Shown here: positions 1 to 6,781 of the stretch, piece by piece
Position numbering within the stretch: the stretch's first letter is position 1
Layout of the letters: every line of letters starts with the position of its first letter
Assembly (NCBI GenBank): GCA_030453435.1
Contig: JAKDKI010000070.1
Span: 1 to 8,967 of the forward strand
Length of the DNA stretch: 8,967 nt
From: Kocuria sp.
GTDB taxonomy: Bacteria > Actinomycetota > Actinomycetes > Actinomycetales > Micrococcaceae
Reading direction: 5' to 3'
Notes under the pieces: model-generated
What the model saw: the letters and a program-made list of their open reading frames with translations, nothing else
Databases searched by the model: none
Told to the model about the DNA's origin: nothing
Translations under genes and position numbers: made by a program

Positions 1-129
1 GCCGATGACCCCATCTTCCGCGGAGGCGACCCCTAAGTACGCTAACTGTGCAAAAAGCAATGCAACAACAAAAAGGAGAAGCGTGATTGTTTTTAAGGAT
101 TTCTCGGAGAGGCGGTTACGTACACCCAT
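1..129 (-). CDS. Exported protein of unknown function, N-terminal part only (runs off left edge)
   Basis: An open frame starts at ATG 129 (minus strand) and stays open for 43 codons to the window edge. The product begins MGVRNRLSEKSLKT, followed by a hydrophobic stretch at about residues 15-33 and the sequence GVASAEDG. This is a textbook Sec signal peptide with an AxA-type cleavage site (ASA|ED, after about residue 37). An AAGGA ribosome-binding site lies 6 nt upstream. The start lies inside the last codons of the lipoprotein gene, in another frame, and the two genes overlap by 37 bp, which suggests translational coupling and a shared operon. The mature protein is outside the window, so no function can be given. 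The codons are AT-rich compared with the rest of the window. The signal peptide, ribosome site and coupled position make a real gene likely despite the short visible length. Confidence 0.75.
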   Translation of the reverse strand, partial: MGVRNRLSEKSLKTITLLLFVVALLFAQLAYLGVASAEDGVIG

Positions 130-830
130 TTTCCATCCTTGAAAATAATATTCACATTAAACCCTTCTGCCGTGCTGAACGGATGTTGTTGAGATATCAA
201 TCGATCTCCGTCAGTCACTTTCACGCCAGAACTATTCGTTTCCACGGGAAGGCTGTAGAGCCCATCGGCGCCCTGAATAAATCCCCCTTCCAGGATCCTC
301 CCATCCTCATATCCGCCTGCGATCCAACCCCCGTCGGAATAAACATCGTCAATTCTATTAAATTGATCAATACAATTTTCGCAGCTGTCAGAGGTAACCA
401 CTCGAGCCAATGACGTGTCCCCCGTCTGGAACGCATACCAAACTGCGTCCGTGCGGTAATCCAAAAACGCCTGCGCCCCCGCTTCAGTCTCCTGCTTAGC
501 CCCCTCCGGCATCACCGGCTTCGGCACATTGCGGGCAGGGTGCTCAAGGGTCGCCGGTTCATAGTCGTCCGGGAACTCCTGCCCCGTGGCCATCTTCTCC
601 GGCTGTTCCGGCCACCAATCACCACTGGCAGATGGATCCGGGGATGAACTCTGCGAGTCAGAGGCCCCGCCATCGGAAGCCTCCGGCGAAGACGATGAAC
701 TGCCGCCCGCCGACGTCGCGGTGTCCTCCGGCTCGGGATCGGGCGTGTCATTACAGCCGGCCAGCGTCAACCCCAAGGCCAGCGCGGCCAGACTTGCCGC
801 GAACTTCCTACGCTTCAGCGCATCCCCCAT
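93..830 (-). CDS. DUF6318-like secreted lipoprotein
   Basis: This is a complete 245-residue protein. Residues 6-9 are basic (KRRK), a hydrophobic segment follows, and the lipobox LAGC ends at Cys26, so a lipid-anchored extracytoplasmic protein is expected. Residues 27-70 are a low-complexity Ser/Pro/Asp/Glu linker. The folded part, from about 71 (WWPEQPEKM) to 245, resembles the actinobacterial DUF6318 family, which has no known biochemical role. This family call rests on remembered similarity. A Cys-Glu-Asn-Cys motif at 150-153 could form a small disulfide loop outside the cell. The start ATG has an AGAGGGG ribosome site 8 nt upstream. The gene overlaps the next exported-protein gene by 37 bp. 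GC content falls sharply at about position 420 (residue 137), so the C-terminal part and the following gene may have a different history from the N-terminal part. No enzyme motif is visible. Confidence 0.9.
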   Translation of the reverse strand: MGDALKRRKFAASLAALALGLTLAGCNDTPDPEPEDTATSAGGSSSSSPEASDGGASDSQSSSPDPSASGDWWPEQPEKMATGQEFPDDYEPATLEHPARNVPKPVMPEGAKQETEAGAQAFLDYRTDAVWYAFQTGDTSLARVVTSDSCENCIDQFNRIDDVYSDGGWIAGGYEDGRILEGGFIQGADGLYSLPVETNSSGVKVTDGDRLISQQHPFSTAEGFNVNIIFKDGKWVYVTASPRNP

Positions 831-937
831 TGGATGGTCCCCTCTAACTCAATCAAGCCCGGCCGCCACCGCCACCCCGCGGCAGTGGGTCGAGCTTACG
901 GAAATTCAATTGGCACTATCTACCACAAAAATGATTC

Positions 938-946
938 TGTGGATAA
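938..946 (-). promoter_or_regulatory. Consensus DnaA box (single)
   Basis: The minus strand reads TTATCCACA, an exact match to the high-affinity DnaA box. It lies in a gap that is about 32% GC over 901-1000, just downstream of the possible lipoprotein promoter. I saw no second clear box nearby, so this is not an origin. It could be a DnaA regulatory or titration site, or a chance match. Confidence 0.35.
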
Positions 947-948
947 CT

Positions 949-978
949 TTTAAATGTAAACGCATAACTACTAGTCAA
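949..978 (-). promoter_or_regulatory. Possible promoter of the lipoprotein gene
   Basis: On the minus strand a TTGACT -35-like hexamer (978-973) is followed after 18 nt by TTTAAA (954-949), in the only strongly AT-rich stretch upstream of the lipoprotein gene. A promoter is expected here because the dehydrogenase gene upstream ends in a hairpin terminator. The -10 match is modest, and the predicted leader of about 110 nt is long. Confidence 0.3.
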
Positions 979-1000
979 AAGCATTCACATGCTCTTACAA

Positions 1001-1041
1001 GATAGCAAGGTGACCGTTTGTTGCACGGCCACCTTGCTATC
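1001..1041 (-). terminator. Hairpin terminator after the benzaldehyde-dehydrogenase-like gene
   Basis: The arms GATAGCAAGGTGACCG (1001-1016) and CGGCCACCTTGCTATC (1026-1041) flank a 9-nt loop and form a 16-bp stem. Read as minus-strand RNA, the one imperfect position becomes a G-U pair; read as plus-strand RNA it is an A-C mismatch. The stem therefore suits minus-strand transcripts best. It starts 13 nt past the dehydrogenase stop codon. The U-tract is weak (TTGTAAG), as is common in actinobacteria. Confidence 0.75.
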
Positions 1042-1054
1042 TCGCGCAGCTAAC

Positions 1055-2512
1055 TCAGAACGGGTACTGCGGAATGTCCGGGCTGATCGTGACCCACTGG
1101 CTCTCGGTGAACGCCTCGATGTTCGCGGCCGCACCACCGAATCGGGCACCCGTTCCGGAGGCCTTCATGCCGCCCATGGGGGCGGTCGCCTCATCCATCA
1201 CGGTCATCTCGTTGATGTGGATCTTGCCTGCGGTGATGCGATCCGCGACCTTGAGCGCCTCACCCACGTCGCCGATGATCGACAGGGACAACGCGTACTC
1301 CGAGTTGTTCGCCAGGTTCACTGCCTCTTCCACAGAAGACACCTTGATGACCGGAGCCACCGGGCCGAAGATCTCCTCGTTCCACGCCGGCATGTCCACC
1401 GTCAGATCAGCCAGCACGGTGGGCCGGTAGAACAGCCCATCGTGTGTTGCACCCGCACGGATCGACGCACCCGCGATCACCGAATCCTGGACCTTGGAAT
1501 CCACGGCCTTCAGCTGCTTCTCGTCGATGATTGGCCCCAGGTGAACCTGTCCCTCGGACGGATCACCGACCACCAAGGCATCGGCCCGCTCAGCCAACTT
1601 GGAAACGTATGACTCGTACACATCCTCATGAACAATGTGCCGACCCGTGGTCATGCACACCTGTCCCTGATGGAAGAACGACCCCATGGAGCCCACCCCC
1701 ACGGCCAGATCCAGGTCAGCAGACGGCAACACCACCATTGCGTTATTGCCACCCAACTCCAGGTGCGTGCGCTTCAAGTGCCTGGCGCCTGCGGCACCCA
1801 CATGGCGCCCTGCCTCGGTGGACCCTGTGAAGGACACGATCCGCACCTCGGGCGCATCGACAGCCGCCGCCCCGGCGTCTCCGCCACCCGGCAAGAGCTG
1901 CAGCACCCCGGCGGGCAGCCCCGCCTCCTCAAAGATCCGTGCGATCAGCACTCCACCGGTGATGGGCGTACGGGGATCCGGCTTCAGCAACACCGCATTC
2001 CCCAGCGCCAATGCCGGCGCGACCGAACGGATCGACAGAATCAAGGGGAAGTTGAACGGCGAAATCACCGACACGACACCCGCGGGTACCCGCCGAGCAA
2101 ACGACCAGTGCGGATCGTCGGACGCCAACACCTCACCTCGAGCGTGCGTAGGCAAGGCAGACGCCTCGTAGCACTCCTGCGCCGCGACGTTTGCTTCCAT
2201 CGCCGCCTTGGGCTGGATCGCGCCGGTTTCACGCACTACCCAGTCAATGATCTCTTCGGTGTTCTCCTCGAACAGCTGGCCCGCCTTGCGGAGCACGGCC
2301 GCACGCTCGGTCGGCTTGAGCGCGGCCCAGGCGACCTGTGCCTCGGAAGCCTGCCGAGCGGCGTCGTAAACATCAGCGGGAGAAGCCGAACCCACCGAGC
2401 CCAGGACAGCTTCCGAAGCGGGATTCTGAACAGAGATGGGATCGCCGGATCCATCCCGCCACCCATTGACGTAGAGCTTTCCGTGCCAGCGTTGGTCGTC
2501 GAGAATTGCCAT
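1055..2512 (-). CDS. NAD(P)+-dependent aldehyde dehydrogenase, benzaldehyde dehydrogenase-like
   Basis: This complete 485-residue cytosolic enzyme of the aldehyde dehydrogenase superfamily oxidises an aldehyde to the acid. The expected features are all present: the SPFNFP motif with the oxyanion-hole Asn154, Lys177 in LLKPDP for cofactor binding, FTGST (228-232) in the Rossmann part, general base Glu252 in LELGGNN, catalytic Cys286 in GQVCMTTGR, and EEIFGP (379-384). The N-terminus (LDDQRWHGKLYVNGW) and the FARRVPAGVVSVISPFNFP block resemble bacterial benzaldehyde/vanillin dehydrogenases, so an aromatic aldehyde is the likely substrate; this is inferred from family likeness. I chose ATG 2512 because AAGGAG lies 5 nt upstream. 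The frame stays open for 47 more codons, but that extension has no family resemblance. An MFS exporter gene lies 155 bp upstream on the same strand, and a hairpin terminator follows. No aromatic-ring pathway genes are adjacent. Confidence 0.93.
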   Translation of the reverse strand: MAILDDQRWHGKLYVNGWRDGSGDPISVQNPASEAVLGSVGSASPADVYDAARQASEAQVAWAALKPTERAAVLRKAGQLFEENTEEIIDWVVRETGAIQPKAAMEANVAAQECYEASALPTHARGEVLASDDPHWSFARRVPAGVVSVISPFNFPLILSIRSVAPALALGNAVLLKPDPRTPITGGVLIARIFEEAGLPAGVLQLLPGGGDAGAAAVDAPEVRIVSFTGSTEAGRHVGAAGARHLKRTHLELGGNNAMVVLPSADLDLAVGVGSMGSFFHQGQVCMTTGRHIVHEDVYESYVSKLAERADALVVGDPSEGQVHLGPIIDEKQLKAVDSKVQDSVIAGASIRAGATHDGLFYRPTVLADLTVDMPAWNEEIFGPVAPVIKVSSVEEAVNLANNSEYALSLSIIGDVGEALKVADRITAGKIHINEMTVMDEATAPMGGMKASGTGARFGGAAANIEAFTESQWVTISPDIPQYPF

Positions 2513-2517
2513 GTTCG

Positions 2518-2523
2518 CTCCTT
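2518..2523 (-). promoter_or_regulatory. Ribosome-binding site fixing the dehydrogenase start
   Basis: AAGGAG on the minus strand, 5 nt before ATG 2512. It favours this start over an in-frame upstream start at 2653, which would add 47 residues with no family resemblance. Confidence 0.8.
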
Positions 2524-2578
2524 CGAGTGGATCGGTGAGCGCCGTGCTTAAGGCCCTGCACAACGCGAGATTTCTTCC

Positions 2579-2650
2579 CACATTGTGACCCACGGAACAC
2601 AGATGCCGCTCGAAGTACTCCCGACGCGGTGCGCGAACAGTCACACTGTG
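2579..2650. repeat. Two CACA-N-TGTG palindromes upstream of the dehydrogenase gene
   Basis: CACATTGTG (2579-2587) and CACACTGTG (2642-2650) are both perfect 9-bp palindromes around one central base. Their centres are 63 bp apart, close to six helical turns. The second lies inside a wider inverted repeat, ACAGT-CAC-ACTGT (2637-2649). Both are in the 155-bp gap before the dehydrogenase gene, where a promoter and operator would be expected. Short palindromes also arise by chance, and no regulator gene is adjacent. Confidence 0.3.
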
Positions 2651-2667
2651 CACGCAACAACCGAACG

Positions 2668-3939
2668 TTACGGCTGCGGATCCCGCGCGTCATACCGGCT
2701 GAATGCAGGGAACTTCCGCACCAGGAACACCACAAGTATCAGGCACACGGCAGCACCCACCACCGCAGCTAACCCGGGCCCGGCAAACTCCCCCGCCGTG
2801 CCCATGTAGGCGTCGCCCAGGCGTGGCCCGCCGGCCACCACCACGATGAAAATGCCCTGCAACCGCCCGCGCAGCGCATCCGGAGTCGCCGCCTGCAGGA
2901 TGGTGGTGCGGAACAGCATGGAGATCGCGTCCATCGCACCGGCCGCAACGAGCACCGCGCACGACGCCGCCAGCGGCCACACCGTCTCACGTCCCCAACC
3001 GCCGGAGGCCAGCAGCACCACGCCACCGAACGCCATGATGCACACGGCCCACCCGGCAACCGCCATCGCACACGCCTTGCCATGGCGGTTGAGCCGCACC
3101 AACGGCCCGGACAGCAATCCCGCCAGCACGGAACCGGCGGCGAGTGCCGCGGTCAACAGCCCCACGGTGAACTGATCACCGCCCAACACGGTCGCGCCAA
3201 GCACAGGGAATAACGCGCGCGGCATCGCGAAGAACATCGCGGCCATGTCCAGCAGGAACGTCATGCGCAGATTGGGGCGGGTCGCCAGGAACCGGAAGCC
3301 CTCGACCACGGAACGGAAGCCGGCGCGGGACGGAACGCCGTCGGGCGGCAGGGATGGCAGCTTGTACATCGCCCACAGGCTGACCATGAAAGTTAGTGCG
3401 TCGGCGGTATAGGCCCACTGAAAACCCAGCCCGGCCACGGTCAACGCACCCAATAACGGCCCCACCATCAGCGTGGATCCCATGGTCAGCTGGAACAGCG
3501 CATTGGCTGCGGGCAACTGCCGCGTGGGCACCAACCGCGGAACAATCGCCCCGCGCACCGGCTGGTTGAGCCCCTGCGCAAACGAATGCAGTGCCACCAG
3601 CGTGTACAGCACCACCAGGGACGAAATGTGCGCCCACGAATGCACGGCCAAGGCCACCGTCACCGCGAAGAGACCAAACGTGGTCCACAGCCCCACGGTG
3701 CGGCGATTGTGCGCATCTCCCATCGACCCGCCGTACAACCCGGACACGATCAGCGGAAGCAGCGCGGCGACACCCACCATGCCCACGGCAAACGTGGAGC
3801 GGGTGAGCTCGAAGACCTCCAAGCTAATGGCCACCACCGTGAACTGGTTCCCCAACATGGACATGGTGGAGCCGATCCACAGGCGTCGGAACGCCGGGGA
3901 CTCACGCAGCGGGGTGAGGTCGAGCAATAAGCGGGGCAC
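2668..3939 (-). CDS. MFS exporter, EntS/DHA3 type
   Basis: This complete 423-residue inner-membrane protein is rich in hydrophobic helices and has the usual length for a 12-helix major facilitator. The N-terminus (LTPLRESPAFRRLWIGST) and the loop GSMGDAHNRR at 71-80, a variant of MFS motif A between helices 2 and 3, are typical of the EntS-like branch. So is the cytosolic motif TPDALRGRLQG at about 352-362. Members export siderophores, macrolides or other small molecules by proton antiport; the substrate here cannot be told. The start is GTG 3939, with AGG about 8 nt upstream (TAGGATCGACCA-GTG). It is divergent from the membrane protein at 4043 (103 bp between starts). The benzaldehyde-dehydrogenase-like gene follows 155 bp downstream on the same strand, too far to assume one operon. 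No siderophore genes are nearby. Confidence 0.9.
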   Translation of the reverse strand: MPRLLLDLTPLRESPAFRRLWIGSTMSMLGNQFTVVAISLEVFELTRSTFAVGMVGVAALLPLIVSGLYGGSMGDAHNRRTVGLWTTFGLFAVTVALAVHSWAHISSLVVLYTLVALHSFAQGLNQPVRGAIVPRLVPTRQLPAANALFQLTMGSTLMVGPLLGALTVAGLGFQWAYTADALTFMVSLWAMYKLPSLPPDGVPSRAGFRSVVEGFRFLATRPNLRMTFLLDMAAMFFAMPRALFPVLGATVLGGDQFTVGLLTAALAAGSVLAGLLSGPLVRLNRHGKACAMAVAGWAVCIMAFGGVVLLASGGWGRETVWPLAASCAVLVAAGAMDAISMLFRTTILQAATPDALRGRLQGIFIVVVAGGPRLGDAYMGTAGEFAGPGLAAVVGAAVCLILVVFLVRKFPAFSRYDARDPQP

Positions 3940-4032
3940 TGGTCGATCCTAGGCCCACACATCCGAATTGCGAGAGCAGCCAGAACGCCCGGAACCATTT
4001 ACCCTGAGAGGAGCCCACTTCCCCGGGACATC

Positions 4033-4037
4033 AGGAG
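4033..4037 (+). promoter_or_regulatory. Ribosome-binding site fixing the start at 4043
   Basis: AGGAG lies 5 nt before ATG 4043. The alternative TTG at 3968 would add 25 residues that lack a clear ribosome site, and it would leave only 28 bp to the divergent MFS start. Confidence 0.75.
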
Positions 4038-4042
4038 TTCTC

Positions 4043-5245
4043 ATGCGCACACGCGAACAACGCTGGGCCGCCCGTTCAGCGCGCGGCTGGCCTCGCTTAC
4101 GCGTGTTCGCCATCATCAACGGCATCACGGGTGTTCTCATAGGCAGCCTGATCCTATGGTTCACCCACGGGGTGCTGCAGTTCGAGAACTTCCCCGCCGC
4201 GGAGGTCCCCTGGATCTGGCGTGTTCTGGCCCTGGCCATCGCCGTCATGCTCCCCGGGATCCTGCTGTCCATGGGTGTGTACCTCGTGATCGCGGGTGCC
4301 TCCGCGCGAAACAGGGCGGCGTTGGCTGCGGGACGAGCACGCGACGCCGTCCTCAATGCCTCCCAGCCGGACGAGCCCCCGGTGGTCGCCCACAAACTGG
4401 CCGAAACCACCCCGCCCGGCGTGAAAATCCGCGCCCACGCGCTGCACGGTTCGGACGCAACCAGCCGTTACACCCGCACCCTGCTGGGTGCGCTGCCGGT
4501 GCACACACCCATGGCGCTCGCGCCGGTGGGCCTGGGCCTGATCCTGCTCGTGGCCGCCACCATCTACTACGCAACCGGTTACGGGGCACCCGCCACGGTC
4601 ATCCTGTTGGGCGTGGCCTACCTCGGCTGGAAACTCTGGCGCGGTTTCAGCAGCTATCAGTCCTTTTCGGAGGCCGACTGGGCCCCCACCCGCGTCGAGG
4701 ACGCAGACACCGGCCCCATCCCCGCGGTCACCGTGGTGCACGAGAGCGAAACCACCCAGCCGATCCCCCGGCAACGCGCCACGTACGACGACGCCCCGCC
4801 CACCTACACGACGCATCGCGCCGATGACGATCACGTCGGCTACGAGAACACGGATGAGCTACCGGTCATCGAACGGATCCGGGACAACTACTCGGACCCC
4901 AAGAAGATGAGCGCCTCTCAGCGCCGATTGGCCGAACGGGCCGAGCGGGAGCGCATGGTCATGGAACGGCGAAACCGCAACCGCCGGTCCCCGGATGATC
5001 AGCCGCCGCACACCATCACTTCCATGGAGCGTCACCCGGACAGCGACGATCAGGGCGGCGCAGCCGAGCAGGAACAACAGCGGCAACAACAACGCCGCTA
5101 CGAGCAGCACCTGGACGAGCACCAGCGCATGCGCCAGGACCGGCTGCGCAATGCGAATGCCAAGGAACCGGAAGAAGCGCCGTCGTTATTGGGCTATGCC
5201 ATGACGCGCTGGAAGAGCAAGCGCAACGGGTCCGCGAACGACTAG
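4043..5245 (+). CDS. Four-helix membrane protein with long charged C-terminal tail, function unknown
   Basis: This complete protein has 400 residues from ATG 4043. Hydrophobic segments at about 21-44, 59-85, 156-178 and 182-200 suggest two pairs of membrane helices joined by a cytosolic loop (about 86-155) rich in Ala and Arg. From about 205 onward the protein is hydrophilic and probably disordered. It holds acidic stretches (EDADTG, YDDAPPT), a basic/acidic segment SASQRRLAERAERERMVMER (290-309), which may form a helix or coiled coil, and a Gln/Arg-rich run at 342-371. The end, SLLGYAMTRWKSKRNG, is short and amphipathic. I do not recognise a named family; it resembles lineage-specific actinobacterial membrane proteins that may scaffold or anchor partners. 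It is divergent from the MFS gene, and its stop codon interlocks with that of the next, convergent gene. Confidence 0.85.
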   Translation: MRTREQRWAARSARGWPRLRVFAIINGITGVLIGSLILWFTHGVLQFENFPAAEVPWIWRVLALAIAVMLPGILLSMGVYLVIAGASARNRAALAAGRARDAVLNASQPDEPPVVAHKLAETTPPGVKIRAHALHGSDATSRYTRTLLGALPVHTPMALAPVGLGLILLVAATIYYATGYGAPATVILLGVAYLGWKLWRGFSSYQSFSEADWAPTRVEDADTGPIPAVTVVHESETTQPIPRQRATYDDAPPTYTTHRADDDHVGYENTDELPVIERIRDNYSDPKKMSASQRRLAERAERERMVMERRNRNRRSPDDQPPHTITSMERHPDSDDQGGAAEQEQQRQQQRRYEQHLDEHQRMRQDRLRNANAKEPEEAPSLLGYAMTRWKSKRNGSAND

Positions 5246-5964
5246 CGACCGGCGGGTGTCCCGGCCCACGGTGCCGTGCCGCCTCCCGCGGAGTCGATCT
5301 GACCGGTGAGTCGGACGCGCTGAATATTGGACAGTGGTGCGACCGCGATCAGGGCCGCCCCCGCCATCTCTAAGCCCTCTTCCAGGTGGTAGGTCACGCG
5401 GTAGAGGAACCAGTGCGCCTCGGTCCGGATCAGGTAGTCGGCAATGAACTCGAAACCCACCGCTGCGCCCAGGAACACCACGAATCCGCTCACGAGCAAG
5501 CGCCTGGGCGTCTTGTGCATTTTGCGTGAGGCCATGATCGCCACGATGACCACGGCCAGTGCGATTGGGCCTCCCAACAGCACCCAGGTGAACGTCATAC
5601 CGGTGGCCGGTGCGAATCGCTCGACAATCATGCCCAGCTTCTCGTGCAACATGGTGGCGTCGTCCAGGGACATCAACAGGGCAATAACGGCCATCGTTCG
5701 CCAGGCAAGGCGGGCACTGCGGCTCGGGGTGTTTGCGGCCACCAGGAACATCAAGGTGGCCGCCACAATGAGGAGAAGCACGTTCCACCACATGGGCAGG
5801 TTCACCTCGGACGTCACCTCGAGGTAGTGGTAGATGCCCATGTTGGGGGCCCACCACACGGCGAACAGACTGAGCAGCGTGATGATCAGAGAGACGATGA
5901 CGGAGACCACCAGGGCACCCACCCAGAAGGGCCGGTTGCGGCGAGGAGTGGTGGATCGGCTCAT
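5242..5964 (-). CDS. Multi-helix membrane protein with conserved-looking Asp/His/Glu clusters, function unknown
   Basis: This complete 240-residue protein starts at ATG 5964, with a GGGGG run 5 nt upstream as a plausible ribosome site. Hydrophobic segments lie at about 13-38, 58-77, 88-101, 124-146, 156-176 and 196-211, so about six membrane helices are likely. Two polar clusters sit at or near helix ends: SLDDATMLHEKLG (Asp101, Asp102, His107, Glu108) and TEAHWFLYRVTYHLEEGLEM (His184, His193, Glu195, Glu196, Glu199), with Glu172 and Asp176 between them. Such residues in membrane proteins can bind metal, and membrane hydrolases are one possibility, but I recognise no defined family. The last 25 residues are a Gly/Ala/Pro tail. 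The gene is convergent with the plus-strand membrane protein and overlaps it by 4 bp (CTAG). Confidence 0.85.
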   Translation of the reverse strand: MSRSTTPRRNRPFWVGALVVSVIVSLIITLLSLFAVWWAPNMGIYHYLEVTSEVNLPMWWNVLLLIVAATLMFLVAANTPSRSARLAWRTMAVIALLMSLDDATMLHEKLGMIVERFAPATGMTFTWVLLGGPIALAVVIVAIMASRKMHKTPRRLLVSGFVVFLGAAVGFEFIADYLIRTEAHWFLYRVTYHLEEGLEMAGAALIAVAPLSNIQRVRLTGQIDSAGGGTAPWAGTPAGR

Positions 5965-6010
5965 GGATACCCCCGGATCGTCCTGATATTTTCACTGGAA
6001 AGCAACTGTC

Positions 6011-6016
6011 ATTCTA
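6011..6016 (-). promoter_or_regulatory. Possible -10 element for the membrane protein gene at 5964
   Basis: The minus strand reads TAGAAT, close to the TANNNT actinobacterial -10 consensus, and would give a leader of about 40 nt. No good -35 is seen upstream. The rest of the 202-bp gap (5965-6166) holds a perfect ACACGTGT palindrome at 6058-6065 and no clear gene. Confidence 0.3.
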
Positions 6017-6166
6017 CCGCCGCGTACGGCGACAGCGCGGGGCGGCTCGTGTCCCACACACGTGTTACTTGCCATTTGTGCTGACACATTCATGATGAAT
6101 GGACCGCATGAGATGACGATGGGGATTGAGTGAGAGTCCCTTAATCTCGACCGAGCGCCGCCCGCC

Positions 6167-6766
6167 CTAAGCGCGACCTGCCGCGATGCTCTGAATTTCA
6201 TCCTCCAGGAGCTCAGCGACGCGCTCCAGGTCCTCCGATTCGGTCCGATGCATGAGGTGCAGAGCCAACCCGTCCGCGAGGGCGTGAAGTCTCCGACCAC
6301 TTCGAATTGCACCTTCGCTGGGGGTCTCGGAATTCTCTTCTCGCAGCAATGCAGCCAACCGGATGCAGGCGGCAGCAAGCTGTTCGTGAGCGGAGTCCCT
6401 CAAAACTTTGAGCTCCGGAACCGCGGTGGCCTCTGCGACCAGCGCGATGTTGACGTCCATTTCGGCTCGCGTCTGCTCAGTGAACGGCACAAGATTCTTG
6501 ATCACGGCCAGGGCGTAGGCCTCCGTGGTGCCTTCCCGGGGGAGGCTCACGATGCGTTCATACACACGCTCCATCATGAGCTCCGCGGAATACACGAGGA
6601 GCTCGGTGCGCGTGGGGAACACGTGCCGCAAGGACCCCACGGCCAGGCCCGCTTCTTCCGCAACCGTTCGCACGGAGACCGCGGAAACGCCCGATCGGAG
6701 AATCACGCGCCACGCGGCCTCAGCAAGTTCGGCCTTACGAGCTTCGCGGTCAATTCTGGAGGGCAT
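6167..6766 (-). CDS. TetR-family transcriptional regulator
   Basis: This complete 199-residue DNA-binding protein has an N-terminal three-helix domain. The helix-turn-helix lies at about 32-51 (VRTVAEEAGLAVGSLRHVF), with the TetR signature AEEAGLAVGSLRHVFP followed by TRTELL. The rest is an all-helical ligand and dimer domain of unknown inducer, broadly like the BetI/AcrR type. It is divergent from the GAP/SfLAP-type membrane gene, and the 73 bp between their start codons contain two operators, so it very likely represses itself and that gene. The ATG has no properly placed ribosome site (AAGG only 2 nt away). An extended -10 (TGCTAATTT) ends 6 nt before the ATG, so the mRNA is probably leaderless. 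No obvious terminator was found after the stop. Confidence 0.95.
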   Translation of the reverse strand: MPSRIDREARKAELAEAAWRVILRSGVSAVSVRTVAEEAGLAVGSLRHVFPTRTELLVYSAELMMERVYERIVSLPREGTTEAYALAVIKNLVPFTEQTRAEMDVNIALVAEATAVPELKVLRDSAHEQLAAACIRLAALLREENSETPSEGAIRSGRRLHALADGLALHLMHRTESEDLERVAELLEDEIQSIAAGRA

Positions 6767-6772
6767 GGCCTT

Positions 6773-6781
6773 AAATTAGCA
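6773..6781 (-). promoter_or_regulatory. Extended -10 of the TetR gene, predicting a leaderless mRNA
   Basis: The minus strand reads TGC-TAATTT, matching the extended -10 pattern TGN-TANNNT. Six bases separate it from the A of the TetR ATG (6766), so transcription should start at or next to the start codon. The element overlaps the left half of operator 1, so bound repressor would block it directly. Confidence 0.6.

Noticed and set aside
1628..2551. Long open frame on the plus strand, antisense to the dehydrogenase gene
   Set aside because: It is a GC-rich shadow frame rich in Arg/His/Gly, with no domain or ribosome site, while the minus strand carries all catalytic motifs.
2513..2653. A 47-residue N-terminal extension of the benzaldehyde-dehydrogenase-like protein
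   Set aside because: ATG 2512 has a strong AAGGAG site and gives the usual family length. The extension is not like any dehydrogenase N-terminus and covers the likely promoter region.
3968..4042. An earlier TTG start for the plus-strand membrane protein
   Set aside because: It uses a rare start codon without a clear ribosome site, while ATG 4043 has AGGAG 5 nt upstream.
4154..4834. Long open frames on both strands inside the plus-strand membrane protein gene
   Set aside because: They are low-complexity Gly/Arg/His shadow frames caused by high GC, without hydrophobic pattern or start signals.
5186..5995. A 269-residue minus-strand frame overlapping the unknown membrane protein
   Set aside because: It is rich in Arg/Gly/His with no domain. 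The overlapping frame 5242-5964 has clear membrane helices and a plausible ribosome site.
6018..6031. CGCCG-CGTA-CGGCG small hairpin between the TetR gene and the membrane protein gene
   Set aside because: A 5-bp stem in GC-rich DNA is common by chance, and it lies too far from the TetR stop for a convincing terminator.
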